Part shown: positions 27,301 to 35,778 of the stretch, piece after piece
How the letters are laid out: the number at the start of each line of letters is the position of its first letter
Position numbering within the stretch: position 1 is the first letter of the stretch
NCBI RefSeq assembly: GCF_900105535.1
Contig: NZ_LT629779.1
Span: forward strand, 2,728,001-2,792,000
Reading direction: 5' to 3'
Length of the DNA stretch: 64,000 nt
DNA from: Pseudarthrobacter equi
Lineage (GTDB): Bacteria; Actinomycetota; Actinomycetes; Actinomycetales; Micrococcaceae
The notes under the pieces: model-generated
Told to the model about the DNA's origin: nothing
Database searches by the model: none
Seen by the model: only the letters and a program-made list of their open reading frames with translations
Position numbers and translations under genes: made by a program

Positions 27301-28247
27301 GGGACGCGTTCCCCCCGTTCGACTGCCTTGGCCGGGGCGGGGGACGCTGCACGGGGCAGCTCCCGGTACCGGCGGATGATCATCGCAGCATCCGGCAGGG
27401 CGAGCGCGAAGGCTCCCGCCGCGAACAGCCAGTACAGCTCCGTCCGGCTTTCCACGGAATCGCCGCTGCGCTCGAGTGTGCCCGGGCGGGCCTCCTGCAT
27501 CATGGGGCCAACCGGGTCTCCGGCTTGCCGGTGCACGTACGGGACGCCCAGTTGCCCGGCCACAGCCTGCAGCCGCGGCTCATCGATGCGGGACAGGGCG
27601 TCTGCCCCGGCACCGTCACGCACGTAGGGCCCGTCCGCGGCTTCACCCGGATTACCGGAGTTTTCCTTCATGCGGGCGCCGGCGGCGGTGCCGTACCCCA
27701 GTACCGCTCCCCCGGCCACCAGGCTGCCGTCCAGATTGAAGCGTTCCGGCTCCTTTCCGCTGGTCTGCTCGCCGTCGCCCAGGTAGTACACCAGCCGCGG
27801 GCGCTCCGGGTGGCTCTCACGCGCGGCGTCGAGGCGCTCGGAAAGGACCTGGCGTGCGGCTGTGATGCTGCTGCCCTTGGCGAAGGCGGTCACCTGCGGC
27901 TCCAGGACGGTGACCATGGTCTGCAGTGCCAGGGTATCGGTGGTCAGGGGCATCCGGACAAAGGCTTTCGTGTCAAAGGTGATCAGCGAGAACCGCGCCC
28001 CGGGCAGTTCCTTGGCAATGGCCACGATGTCCTGCCGGACACCATCCATCCGCGGAGCTGAGGTCCCATAATCTTCGGCCACCATGCTGGTGGTGGTGTC
28101 CACCACAAAGAACACGTTCAGGTCCGTGGTGGCTGCCTGCGAGGTGCCGCCAGGCAGGGCAGGGCGGCAGAGCGCCGCCACCAGGAACGCTGCCAGCAAG
28201 CCACGGCGCAGCCAGGAACGATTCCCCGTCAGCAGGATCCGGCTCAT
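27297..28247 (-). CDS. VWA domain-containing membrane protein (BatB-like)
   Basis: A 316-residue protein with an N-terminal membrane or signal segment (RGLLAAFLVAALCRPALPGG, about residues 14-33), a von Willebrand A domain and a C-terminal membrane helix (LYWLFAAGAFALALPDAAMI). The metal-ion-dependent adhesion site reads DTTTSM where DxSxS is standard, which keeps the Asp and Ser. The ATG at 28247 overlaps the stop of the upstream VWA gene (ATGA). It probably works with that protein and with MoxR in envelope or complex assembly. The substrate is unknown. Confidence 0.83.
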   Translation of the reverse strand: MSRILLTGNRSWLRRGLLAAFLVAALCRPALPGGTSQAATTDLNVFFVVDTTTSMVAEDYGTSAPRMDGVRQDIVAIAKELPGARFSLITFDTKAFVRMPLTTDTLALQTMVTVLEPQVTAFAKGSSITAARQVLSERLDAARESHPERPRLVYYLGDGEQTSGKEPERFNLDGSLVAGGAVLGYGTAAGARMKENSGNPGEAADGPYVRDGAGADALSRIDEPRLQAVAGQLGVPYVHRQAGDPVGPMMQEARPGTLERSGDSVESRTELYWLFAAGAFALALPDAAMIIRRYRELPRAASPAPAKAVERGERVP

Positions 28248-29254
28248 AGCCGCATCCTCCACAGTGCGGAGCCAAGCGTTATCCCGGACAGGACGGCCAC
28301 CCCCAGCGGAAGCACCGGCTGGTCTGAGACCACTGCCCTCGGGGCGCCTTTCAAAGCGGTGGCCTCCGTCTCCTGCACTGCGGCAACGATTCCCGGCACT
28401 GCCCCGGGATTGTCCAGCGCGTAGTAGGAGCCCCCCGTGGATTCCGCTGCCGTGCGGAGCTGAGCCCCCGGCTGCCCGGCATCGGAACCGTAGTCCAGGT
28501 CCCCCGGGTTCAATGCGTACACGCGAACTGTCCTGTCCTTCGCCAGCGCCGCTGCCTGTGGAAGCGTCAGGATCGGATTGCCGGATACATAGTTGTCAGT
28601 GGCAAGCACCACCGACCGGGAGCGTTTCGCTGCCGTGCCGTCCTCGCCTGCATCACTGTCCGGGGTACGGGGGAACCCGCTGAGGCAAGAGGCCAGCCCG
28701 TCGCCGATGAGCGAGGAGCCGCGTCCGCCCCAGGTGCCGTCCAGGAAACCGGAGCTTCCCGGTTTGCCCTCGAAGGCGTCGCGTGCCAGCAGCAGCTGGT
28801 CGCGGGCATACCCGTAGTCGTCCGTCAGCGGGAAGACCTGGCTGCCGGTGCTGTCGAAGATGGTCAGCCCGATCCGTTCACCGTCGAATTCCCGGGCCAG
28901 CTCGGCGAAGACTTCCACCACGGCAGCGTCGGCGCTGCTCATGGAGCCCGAAACGTCCAGGCACAGCATGATGTCCCGGTTGCGCTGCTCCGGCACCGTG
29001 GTGGTCAGCTGGACGGGGCGCGCCGCTGCAACGGCGGCCGATGCAAGCAACGCGGCGCAGGCGATCCCTGCCACGGCAAGCCACCGGCGGTGGCGGCGCA
29101 GGGCGTCCTGGTATTCGGGCAGCATGGTGAGGCGGTCGCTGTGGGCGGCAGGCCGGCGTCGGACGTCCGTCTGCCGGTGGCGCACGGCGATCCAGGCTGC
29201 TGCAGTGGCCGCCAACGCTGCTGCGGGGAGCAGCCACCAAAACATCAGCTCCAT
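28244..29254 (-). CDS. VWA domain-containing membrane protein (BatA-like)
   Basis: A 336-residue protein with two N-terminal membrane helices (about residues 3-23 and 59-78), a von Willebrand A domain and a C-terminal helix (VLPLGVAVLSGITLGSALW). The MIDAS motif is complete, DVSGSMSSADA (about residue 99). The arrangement matches BatA-type proteins, in which the VWA domain faces outward. Its start overlaps the preceding gene by about 10 bases and its stop overlaps the next VWA gene by four. It forms part of the MoxR-DUF58-VWA operon, in which MoxR may remodel VWA complexes. Confidence 0.87.
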   Translation of the reverse strand: MELMFWWLLPAAALAATAAAWIAVRHRQTDVRRRPAAHSDRLTMLPEYQDALRRHRRWLAVAGIACAALLASAAVAAARPVQLTTTVPEQRNRDIMLCLDVSGSMSSADAAVVEVFAELAREFDGERIGLTIFDSTGSQVFPLTDDYGYARDQLLLARDAFEGKPGSSGFLDGTWGGRGSSLIGDGLASCLSGFPRTPDSDAGEDGTAAKRSRSVVLATDNYVSGNPILTLPQAAALAKDRTVRVYALNPGDLDYGSDAGQPGAQLRTAAESTGGSYYALDNPGAVPGIVAAVQETEATALKGAPRAVVSDQPVLPLGVAVLSGITLGSALWRMRL

Positions 29255-29715
29255 GCCCGCACCGTCTCCCGGGCCGTGGCCGCAGTGGCCGACACGGGCG
29301 GCAGCGGCTCGGGACCGAATTCTCCCGGGTAGATGGCGCCGACGGCGGCGGCGGCCGCGGGCAGGGGGTGCCGTTCCAGGTCGGCGTGCGTCATCCGCGG
29401 GGCGTCCACTCCGGAGGCGTCGCGGACGAAGCGGCGCAGCAGGTGGCTGATGTCCTGATGGGCCGCACGGGCATCCGTGGTTCCGGCCGCGGCATCCTGC
29501 TCAGCATCATTGATGCGCTGGATGTAGGCGGCCTTGAGGGCGGCGAGGTCGGTCAGCTGGGCGGGCCGCTGGTTTTCGGGGGCGGCCCGTGGCGGACGGG
29601 TGGAGGCAAAAACGAAGACGTACCACGCTGCCACGAGCGCGATCAGGGCGAAGCCTGCCCACATCCATGCCGGGCTGTACTGGAGGGGGCCGAAAAAGGC
29701 GGGCTCATCCTGCAC
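29245..29715 (-). CDS. DUF4381-like membrane protein of the Bat-type operon
   Basis: A 156-residue protein with one N-terminal membrane helix (WMWAGFALIALVAAWYVFVF, about residues 17-36) and a cytoplasmic, mostly helical part that ends AATARETVRAWS. It resembles small DUF4381-type proteins that lie between DUF58 and VWA genes. I used GTG 29715, which overlaps the DUF58 stop by 11 bases; the frame is open for 11 more residues. Function unknown, presumed scaffold for the neighbouring VWA proteins. Confidence 0.7.
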   Translation of the reverse strand: MQDEPAFFGPLQYSPAWMWAGFALIALVAAWYVFVFASTRPPRAAPENQRPAQLTDLAALKAAYIQRINDAEQDAAAGTTDARAAHQDISHLLRRFVRDASGVDAPRMTHADLERHPLPAAAAAVGAIYPGEFGPEPLPPVSATAATARETVRAWS

Positions 29716-30598
29716 GGCGGTGCCTTTCCAGGAGTGCGAAGAGCGCACTGACCACGTCCTGGCTGCCGTCTACTGTCCCCTCGGTGATGCCGGCCCGCCG
29801 CAGCATGGTGTTGCGGCCCGCATCCCGCTCAGCGGCGGCATCGGCGTAGGCGGCGGCAATGGCCTCTGTGCCGGCAAGGTGCATCGGGAGGACAGCGGAG
29901 TCGCTGACACTGAAGTACCCCGCACCGTCGCCGGGCCCGGCTCCGGAGGGCGCCAGATCCGCGTCCCGGATGGTGAGCCAGAGGATTTCGTGCTGGGCCC
30001 GGAGCCTGCGGAGGAGCTGCTCCAGGGCAGGGGACGCCGGGATTTCGTCCGCTGCCACGAAGAGGAGGTTGCGTCCTTTGACGGTGCGCGCCACGTGATC
30101 CAGCTGGTCCTCTATCCTGCTGGGGGCAGCGTCCAGGCCCGCACGGGAGTCGACGTGCCGGAGGAGCCGTTCCAGGTGGGCTTCGCCGGCCTTCGCGGGG
30201 ATGGTGCCGGTGCCGGCAGAGTCGCCGCTGACCAGCCCCACCACGTCGCCGTGCCGGAACGCCAGGTATCCGGCCACACCCAGTGCCATGACGGCGATGT
30301 CCTTCTTAACCTCGCCTGACCGCGAGACGGCTGCCATATTTCGCCCCGTGTCCGTGACCAGGATGACCGTTTGCCGCCGGACCGCGACGTAGCGGCGGAT
30401 CAACGGCGATCCGTGGCGGGCCGAGGCCTTCCAGTCGATGTCGCGGACTTCGTCGCCGGGGACGTAGGCGCGCAGGTCATCGAAGTCGAGGCTGCGTCCG
30501 CGGAAAACTGAACCGTACTCGCCGTCGAGCATTCCCCGGGCTTTGCGATGGGCGAAGATGGCCATCTTCGATTTCACCCTGTGCAGGAGGCTGGTCAT
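29705..30598 (-). CDS. DUF58 domain-containing protein
   Basis: A 297-residue cytoplasmic protein. The DUF58 signature is plain: YVPGDEVRDIDWKASARHGS (about residues 45-64) and then RRYVAVRRQTVILVTDTGRNM, a VWA-like strand with a degenerate metal site. The family always accompanies MoxR ATPases and VWA proteins. The gene follows moxR by 10 bases and overlaps the next gene by 11, so it is in the same transcript. Biochemical role unknown. Confidence 0.9.
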   Translation of the reverse strand: MTSLLHRVKSKMAIFAHRKARGMLDGEYGSVFRGRSLDFDDLRAYVPGDEVRDIDWKASARHGSPLIRRYVAVRRQTVILVTDTGRNMAAVSRSGEVKKDIAVMALGVAGYLAFRHGDVVGLVSGDSAGTGTIPAKAGEAHLERLLRHVDSRAGLDAAPSRIEDQLDHVARTVKGRNLLFVAADEIPASPALEQLLRRLRAQHEILWLTIRDADLAPSGAGPGDGAGYFSVSDSAVLPMHLAGTEAIAAAYADAAAERDAGRNTMLRRAGITEGTVDGSQDVVSALFALLERHRRAG

Positions 30599-30608
30599 TC
30601 CGGCGGCC

Positions 30609-31616
30609 TCAGGGGGTTGGGACGGCGGCGACGACGGCGTCGATTACCGTTTCCACCGGCACCTGCTCCGCGACGGCGTCAAAGTTGAGGATGATCCGGT
30701 GGCGCAGCACCCGGTGTGCCAAAGCCTTGACGTCCTCCGGAATAACGTGGTCGCGGCCGTGTAGGAGGGCCACAGCCCGGGCGGCCTGGCTGAAGGCGAT
30801 ACTGGCACGGGGGCTGGCGCCGAACTCGATGAAGTCCGCCAGCCGCCGCTCAATGTACTGGCCCGCGTTGCGGGTGACGAAAACCAGGCCCACGATGTAG
30901 TTGACGATCGCGGGGTCGAGGTAGATGCGCCGCACCAGGTCCTGCGCAGCCCTGACCGCGTCCAGCGATACGGCGGCGGCAGGCACCTGCTCCGGGCTGA
31001 AAACGCCGGCGTCGATGCGCCTGATGATTTCTGCCTCTTCCGCCGGCGATGGATAGTCCAGCACGTCCTTGAGCATGAACCGGTCCATCTGGGCTTCGGG
31101 CAACTGGTAGGTGCCCTCCTGCTCAATGGGGTTTTGCGTGGCCAGCACCAGGAAGGGGGACGGCAGTTTGTAGTCCTGGCCGCCGATGGACGTCTGCCGC
31201 TCCTGCATGGCTTCGAGCATGGCGCTCTGGGTTTTGGCGCTGGAGCGGTTGATCTCGTCCAGCAGCACGATATTGGCGTGGACCGGGCCAAGCTGCGTGA
31301 CGAAGGTGCCCTTGGCGGCGTCGTAGATCTGTGTTCCCACGATGTCGCTGGGCAGGAGGTCCGGGGTGCACTGGATGCGGCGGAATCCTGCGCTGACCGC
31401 CTCCGCCACGGTTTGGGCTGCGGTAGTTTTGGCCAGCCCGGGGACGCTTTCGAGCAGGACGTGGCCGCCTGTCAGCAGTCCAACCAGCAGGGATTCGCGG
31501 AGCCTGGCCTGGCCCACCACCTTGGCCTCGAAGCTGCGGGAAATGCCGGCCACCACCTGCTGCGCCCGGGCCAGTTCGGCCGGTTCGATTCTCGCGGACG
31601 CGCTGGTTTGAAGCAC
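30609..31616 (-). CDS. MoxR family AAA+ ATPase
   Basis: A 335-residue AAA+ ATPase. The Walker A-like segment is LLESVPGLAKTTAAQ (about residues 55-69), Walker B is NIVLLDEINRSSAKTQ (about 118-133), sensor 1 LVLATQNPIEQEGTYQ, and the C-terminal lid contains GASPRASIAFSQAARA. MoxR proteins act as chaperones that assemble or activate partner complexes, usually with VWA proteins. It is the first gene of the six-gene operon (MoxR, DUF58, DUF4381-like, two VWA, TPR). A 67-aa gene diverges from it 151 bases upstream. Confidence 0.93.
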   Translation of the reverse strand: MLQTSASARIEPAELARAQQVVAGISRSFEAKVVGQARLRESLLVGLLTGGHVLLESVPGLAKTTAAQTVAEAVSAGFRRIQCTPDLLPSDIVGTQIYDAAKGTFVTQLGPVHANIVLLDEINRSSAKTQSAMLEAMQERQTSIGGQDYKLPSPFLVLATQNPIEQEGTYQLPEAQMDRFMLKDVLDYPSPAEEAEIIRRIDAGVFSPEQVPAAAVSLDAVRAAQDLVRRIYLDPAIVNYIVGLVFVTRNAGQYIERRLADFIEFGASPRASIAFSQAARAVALLHGRDHVIPEDVKALAHRVLRHRIILNFDAVAEQVPVETVIDAVVAAVPTP

Positions 31617-31755
31617 TGGATTCCCCCTGGTGGCTGTTCGTGGCGCGGCGGGCCTGCCCGCTGCGCTCCGCCAGCAATCCTATCCATATCCGGCGCGCCA
31701 CGTCCCGGAAGGACGGCCTGGATGGGGACCCCTCCCCATCGCGGGCACGCAGGTC

Positions 31756-31761
31756 TATCCT
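31756..31761 (+). promoter_or_regulatory. -10-like element, leaderless start of the 67-aa gene
   Basis: TATCCT ends six bases before ATG 31768, without a ribosome site, again fitting a leaderless start. Confidence 0.4.
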
Positions 31762-31767
31762 TTTGCC

Positions 31768-31971
31768 ATGAGCGAGCTTCCAGCCAGTTACAAGGAATTT
31801 CTTTCCGACAAAAGCGACCTGTTCATCAGCGCAGTAAAGCCTGTCCTGCAGCAGTCGGCAGCGGACAAGCTCCACGGCGTCCGGGTCACCTACAACCCCG
31901 GATCCACCGGCCACCAGGCGCATGTGGATGACACCCTGCCGTTCGGCGTGGTGTTCGAAGACATCGACTGA
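31768..31971 (+). CDS. Small conserved hypothetical protein
   Basis: A 67-residue cytoplasmic protein, MSELPASYKEFLSDKSDLFI onward. I do not recognise a domain. It opens with an amphipathic helix and ends with a strand-rich acidic part (DDTLPFGVVFEDID). It is bounded by the divergent moxR and the convergent ROK gene. Coding is supported by codon use, a clean stop and a -10-like hexamer at leaderless spacing. Function unknown. Confidence 0.65.
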   Translation: MSELPASYKEFLSDKSDLFISAVKPVLQQSAADKLHGVRVTYNPGSTGHQAHVDDTLPFGVVFEDID

Positions 31972-32001
31972 AGCGGGCTGAACCGGCGGTACGCGGCGCC
32001 C

Positions 32002-33255
32002 TTAGCTTTCCAGCAGGAGCCGCTGCGCCCGGGGCGCCAGGGTGTGTTCGAGGACCAGTGACGCTGCGCCGATCGCACCCACGTCTTCGCCCACGCCTGT
32101 GCCTACTACTTCGATGGGATGGATAAGCCGGGCGGCGCTGTTTGCTTCGAGCAGCTGGGGCACCTTGGCCAGGAACCGGTCCGCCATGCCGCTCCAGAAG
32201 GGGCCGCCGAACACTACCCGTTCCACGTCCAGCGTGTTGGTCACCACGGAAATGGCACGGGCCACAAGGGTGGCGGATTTGTCGATGATGGCCATGGCGC
32301 GTTCGTCGCCGGCGTCGGCCAGTTCGCACAGCCTCGCGAAGCTCTGCTGGATCTCCGCGCCGGTGTTGCCGGGCCGGGTGCCGTTCAGGATGCCTGCGGC
32401 CTCTGCCTCAGCCACCAGGACCTGCGGGATACAGGACGATTTAACACAGCCGCGCAGCCCGCAATCGCACGGGGGTCCATCCGGGTCCACCATGATGTGG
32501 CCGATTTCCCCGGCGTTGCCTGACGTGCCGCGGATGACTTCGTCGTTGAGGACAATGCCGCAGCCGATGCCGGTGCCCATGTACATGAACACGAAGCTGC
32601 CGGCCCCGCTCGGGCCGCCGGCCCAGGTTTCCGCCACGGCGGCGCTGGTGACGTCCTTGTCCACCAGGACGGAGTATCCGGTGGCCTCGGACAGGGCGTT
32701 GCGCAGCTCCACCCGGTCCCACCCCGGAAGCAGCGGCGGGTCCACCACGGTTCCGTTGTCCAGGTCGATGGGGCCGGGCGCAGCCACGCCGAGTCCGGCG
32801 ATCCGGTCCCGGTCGACGCCGGATTCCTCCACCACCCGGGCAACCTGGGCGGCGATGGTGGCGATGACGGCTGCCGGATTGTTGCCGCCGGGAGTGTCGA
32901 TCCGTGCGTGCTGGACGACTGATCCCACCAGGTCCATGACGACGAAGGTGGTCACGGCGGGGTCGAGGTGGACGCCGACGGCGTACATTCCCTTGGGGTT
33001 GAGGCGGAGGATGGTCCGGGGCTTACCCGGGCCGCTGCCTTCCTTGCCGGCTTCGACAATGAGGTTCTGGTCCAGCAGGCGGCGGGAGATGTTGGAGATG
33101 GTCTGCGGGGACAATCCGACGATCTGGGCCAGTTCAACCCGGCTGAGTCCGCCCGAGGTCCGGCGGATGGCGTCAAGGATGACTGTGAGGTTGAAATCCC
33201 CCATCCGTGGCAGGTTGGTTCCGCGCCTCGGTGAGGATTGGCGGATTTCAGACAC
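32002..33255 (-). CDS. ROK family transcriptional regulator
   Basis: A 417-residue regulator. An N-terminal winged helix (about residues 20-80, QIVGLSPQTISNISRRLLDQ) precedes a ROK sugar-kinase-like domain with MYMGTGIGCGIVLND, TSGNAGEIGHIMVDPDG and the zinc-binding CDCGLRGC. The first phosphate loop, DxGGTx in active kinases, reads VHLDPAVTTFVVMD, so it probably binds a sugar without phosphorylating it. Such XylR/NagC-type proteins repress sugar genes. The GTG start at 33255 has AGGGG six bases upstream. No sugar genes lie next to it, so its target is elsewhere. Confidence 0.88.
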   Translation of the reverse strand: MSEIRQSSPRRGTNLPRMGDFNLTVILDAIRRTSGGLSRVELAQIVGLSPQTISNISRRLLDQNLIVEAGKEGSGPGKPRTILRLNPKGMYAVGVHLDPAVTTFVVMDLVGSVVQHARIDTPGGNNPAAVIATIAAQVARVVEESGVDRDRIAGLGVAAPGPIDLDNGTVVDPPLLPGWDRVELRNALSEATGYSVLVDKDVTSAAVAETWAGGPSGAGSFVFMYMGTGIGCGIVLNDEVIRGTSGNAGEIGHIMVDPDGPPCDCGLRGCVKSSCIPQVLVAEAEAAGILNGTRPGNTGAEIQQSFARLCELADAGDERAMAIIDKSATLVARAISVVTNTLDVERVVFGGPFWSGMADRFLAKVPQLLEANSAARLIHPIEVVGTGVGEDVGAIGAASLVLEHTLAPRAQRLLLES

Positions 33256-33368
33256 GGTTACCCCTAAACGTCTTGGGCCACGTAGTTGTGGTGCTGCTTG
33301 AATCGTACGTTACGCGTGGTCACTGACACATAGCCGGGTTGGCTGCCCGGCGTGGCGGCGGCCCGTGG

Positions 33369-34541
33369 CTATCTGGCGGACCGCCGGACACTGCGCGTGA
33401 CAATGAATTTGGGGTTGTTCCCCTCCACAGTGGTAGGCCCGACTTCCCGTTCGAGGGCGGGAAGGTAGGGCAGGTGCCTGTTGTAAACGGTCCAGAGTTC
33501 ACCGCCGGGAGCAAGGACCCTGCCGGCCGCCTCAATCAGCTTCAGGCCCGCCCCCGCGTGGACCCCTGCGCCTACGTGGAACGGCGGATTCAGCAGGACC
33601 AGGTCTGCGCTGGAATCGGCCATGGTGCTCAGGGCATCATCCTGCAGCGCACTGATCCGCCCGTCGAGCCCGTTTGCCTGGGCGGTGGCACGTGCCGAGG
33701 CAACAGCCGCGGCCGACTGGTCCGTGGCGGTCACGTGCGCCACCGGGTACTTCCTGGCGTACATGGCCGCGAGGATTCCTGTCCCGCAGCCCAGGTCCAC
33801 CGCGTGCCGGGCCGGTTTCATGGCCGGAAGGAAGGTCAGCAGGAACCGGGTGCCGATGTCCAGTTTGGGGCCGGCGAACACGGCTCCGTGCGCTGCAACG
33901 TCCAGGCCGAGTTCGTCGAGGTGCACGACGACGGGAAAGGACGTTGGCGGCTGGTCCGCCTTCGCATGGGAAGCCACAATGACCCGGGACTTTTGCCGGG
34001 CGAGCTGGGGCTGGACCGAGTCGAAATACCGTTCGAGGACGCCGTTCATGCCGAGCGACATGTGTTTCACCCGCCCGCCGGCGAGCAGCAGCGCCCCGGG
34101 CGCCGCGTGACGGGCAACCGCGGCGGCCACTTCCTCCAGCTCGGCCAGCGTTTTCGGCAACTGCAGCAACACCACCTCTGCCCCGGTGAGGAGTTCGGCG
34201 CCGAGCGGCAACTGGCGGAACTCCGGCACCCGGCCGCTGCCGGCGTCGTCGCTCTCCTTTTCCGCCTGCCAGGCGAGGGCGTTTTGCTGCAGCGCACGTT
34301 CTCCGGTGACCAGGTCCTGGTGCACCCGCAGCGCGGCAGGTGCCAGCAGGTCCAGGGCACCCAGCGTGAGGGCACCGTAGCGGTCGCCAAGGATGGCGAC
34401 AGCGCTGCCGGGGCCCGCCGAAGCTGCGGCAGTTTCCAGGAGGAGCCTGTCCGTGGCGTCCCATGCCTGCAGGTTGGGCGCTTCCACGTCCGGGCGCCGG
34501 CGGAGGATCCCGAAGATCCGGTCAAGACTGTCTGTTGCCAC
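33369..34541 (-). CDS. rRNA small/large subunit guanine N2-methyltransferase-like (RsmC/RlmG type)
   Basis: A 390-residue SAM-dependent methyltransferase with two tandem methyltransferase-fold halves, as in RsmC and RlmG. The C-terminal half carries motif I DLGCGTGILAAMYARKYP (about residues 246-263) and the catalytic NPPF in LVLLNPPFHVGAGVH (about 317). These enzymes methylate the N2 of guanine in 16S (G1207) or 23S (G1835) rRNA. I chose GTG 34541 because AGGGA lies 5 bases upstream; the frame is open far upstream but overlaps the flavoprotein gene. Which rRNA it modifies is not clear. Confidence 0.83.
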   Translation of the reverse strand: MATDSLDRIFGILRRRPDVEAPNLQAWDATDRLLLETAAASAGPGSAVAILGDRYGALTLGALDLLAPAALRVHQDLVTGERALQQNALAWQAEKESDDAGSGRVPEFRQLPLGAELLTGAEVVLLQLPKTLAELEEVAAAVARHAAPGALLLAGGRVKHMSLGMNGVLERYFDSVQPQLARQKSRVIVASHAKADQPPTSFPVVVHLDELGLDVAAHGAVFAGPKLDIGTRFLLTFLPAMKPARHAVDLGCGTGILAAMYARKYPVAHVTATDQSAAAVASARATAQANGLDGRISALQDDALSTMADSSADLVLLNPPFHVGAGVHAGAGLKLIEAAGRVLAPGGELWTVYNRHLPYLPALEREVGPTTVEGNNPKFIVTRSVRRSAR

Positions 34542-34615
34542 GTTTTCCCTGCCGTTGTTCCTTAGCTGCGGGGTGTGCTCCACCCGCGAATTGATCGTGG
34601 TCCGTTCCCTCCGGG

Positions 34616-35698
34616 TCAGCCCCAAGGTACCGGCTCCGCTGCCGGGGCCAATCCGGGCAGCTTGAGGATCTCCGCCACTGCCGCCCGGCCGGCCCGGTTG
34701 GCGCCGATGGTGGACGACGACGGGCCGTAGCCCACCAGGTGGACGCGCGGCTCGGATGCCACGCGGGTTCCGTCCATGGCGATTCCGCCGCCCGGCCCGC
34801 GAAGGTGCAACGGAGCCAGGTGCTCCAGCTCTGCCCGGAACCCGGTGGCCCACAGGATGACGTCCGCCGCAAGGAATCCGCCGTCCGCCAGCCGGACGCC
34901 GCCGGGCTCAATGGCGGTGAACATGGGCTGCCTGTCGAGGGCGCCGCGCGCCGCCGCGGCCCGGAGCGCCGGAGTCCTGATAAGCCCGGTCACCGACACC
35001 ACGCTCTGCGGCGGCAGGCCTTTCCGGACCTGCTCCTCGACGAGTGCCACGGCGTTATGCCCGGCACGGGCGTCAAATTCGTCGTCGCGCCAGACAGGCT
35101 CGCGGCGGGTAAACCAACTGGTGGAGGTGATCTGGGAGATTTCGTCGAGGAGGCCGACCGCCGAGATTCCCCCGCCCACAACGATGACATGCTTGCCAGG
35201 AAATTCGGTGGCGGAGACGTAATCCGCCACGTGCAACTGCCTGCCGCGGAAGCTGTCCCGCCCCGGGTAGATGGGCCAGAACGGCCTGGTCCAGGTGCCC
35301 GTGGCATTGATGAGTGCCTTGGCGCTCCAGTCCCCAGTGGAGGTGCGGACGCGAAGCCGGCCTGCAGGGTCTTCGTCTTCGCGGCTGACTGAAGAGACCT
35401 TGACCGGCCTCCGGACCGTCAGGCCCAGTTCCTGTTCGTAGTCCCCGAAGTAGCGGGTGAGGAACTCGGAACTGGGTTCACGGGAATCCACTGCAGGCTT
35501 GGCGATGCCCGGTAGATCGCTGATTCCGTTGACGGTGCCCATGCGGAGGCTCTTCCAGCGGTGGCGCCATGCGCCGCCGGGCCCGGCCTCGGCGTCGAAC
35601 ATCTCATACGCAAGCCCTCTGCGCTGCAGGTGGAAGGCGGCGGATAGTCCGGCTTGCCCTGCGCCGATCACCACGACATCGGTTTGGGCAGCAATCAC
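34616..35698 (-). CDS. FAD/NAD(P)-binding monooxygenase-like flavoprotein
   Basis: A 360-residue flavoprotein of the CzcO/flavin-containing monooxygenase type. The FAD motif VVIGAGQAGLSAAFHLQRRG is at about residues 9-28, with PGGAWRHRW after it, and a second nucleotide motif IVVGGGISAVGLLDE at about residues 171-185 binds NADPH. ILWATGFRAEL near the C-terminus is the typical ATG segment. The reaction is probably oxygenation or reduction of an organic or metal substrate; the natural substrate is unknown. It is on the strand opposite to the second CFA-like gene, and they diverge. Confidence 0.88.
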   Translation of the reverse strand: MIAAQTDVVVIGAGQAGLSAAFHLQRRGLAYEMFDAEAGPGGAWRHRWKSLRMGTVNGISDLPGIAKPAVDSREPSSEFLTRYFGDYEQELGLTVRRPVKVSSVSREDEDPAGRLRVRTSTGDWSAKALINATGTWTRPFWPIYPGRDSFRGRQLHVADYVSATEFPGKHVIVVGGGISAVGLLDEISQITSTSWFTRREPVWRDDEFDARAGHNAVALVEEQVRKGLPPQSVVSVTGLIRTPALRAAAARGALDRQPMFTAIEPGGVRLADGGFLAADVILWATGFRAELEHLAPLHLRGPGGGIAMDGTRVASEPRVHLVGYGPSSSTIGANRAGRAAVAEILKLPGLAPAAEPVPWG

Positions 35699-35778
35699 TC
35701 CCCCATGATAGCCGGGCGGGACGTCCGGGCCTTAGGGTTGGCCCATAGAGGCCCGGCCAGCGATACCGGAGGACGATG

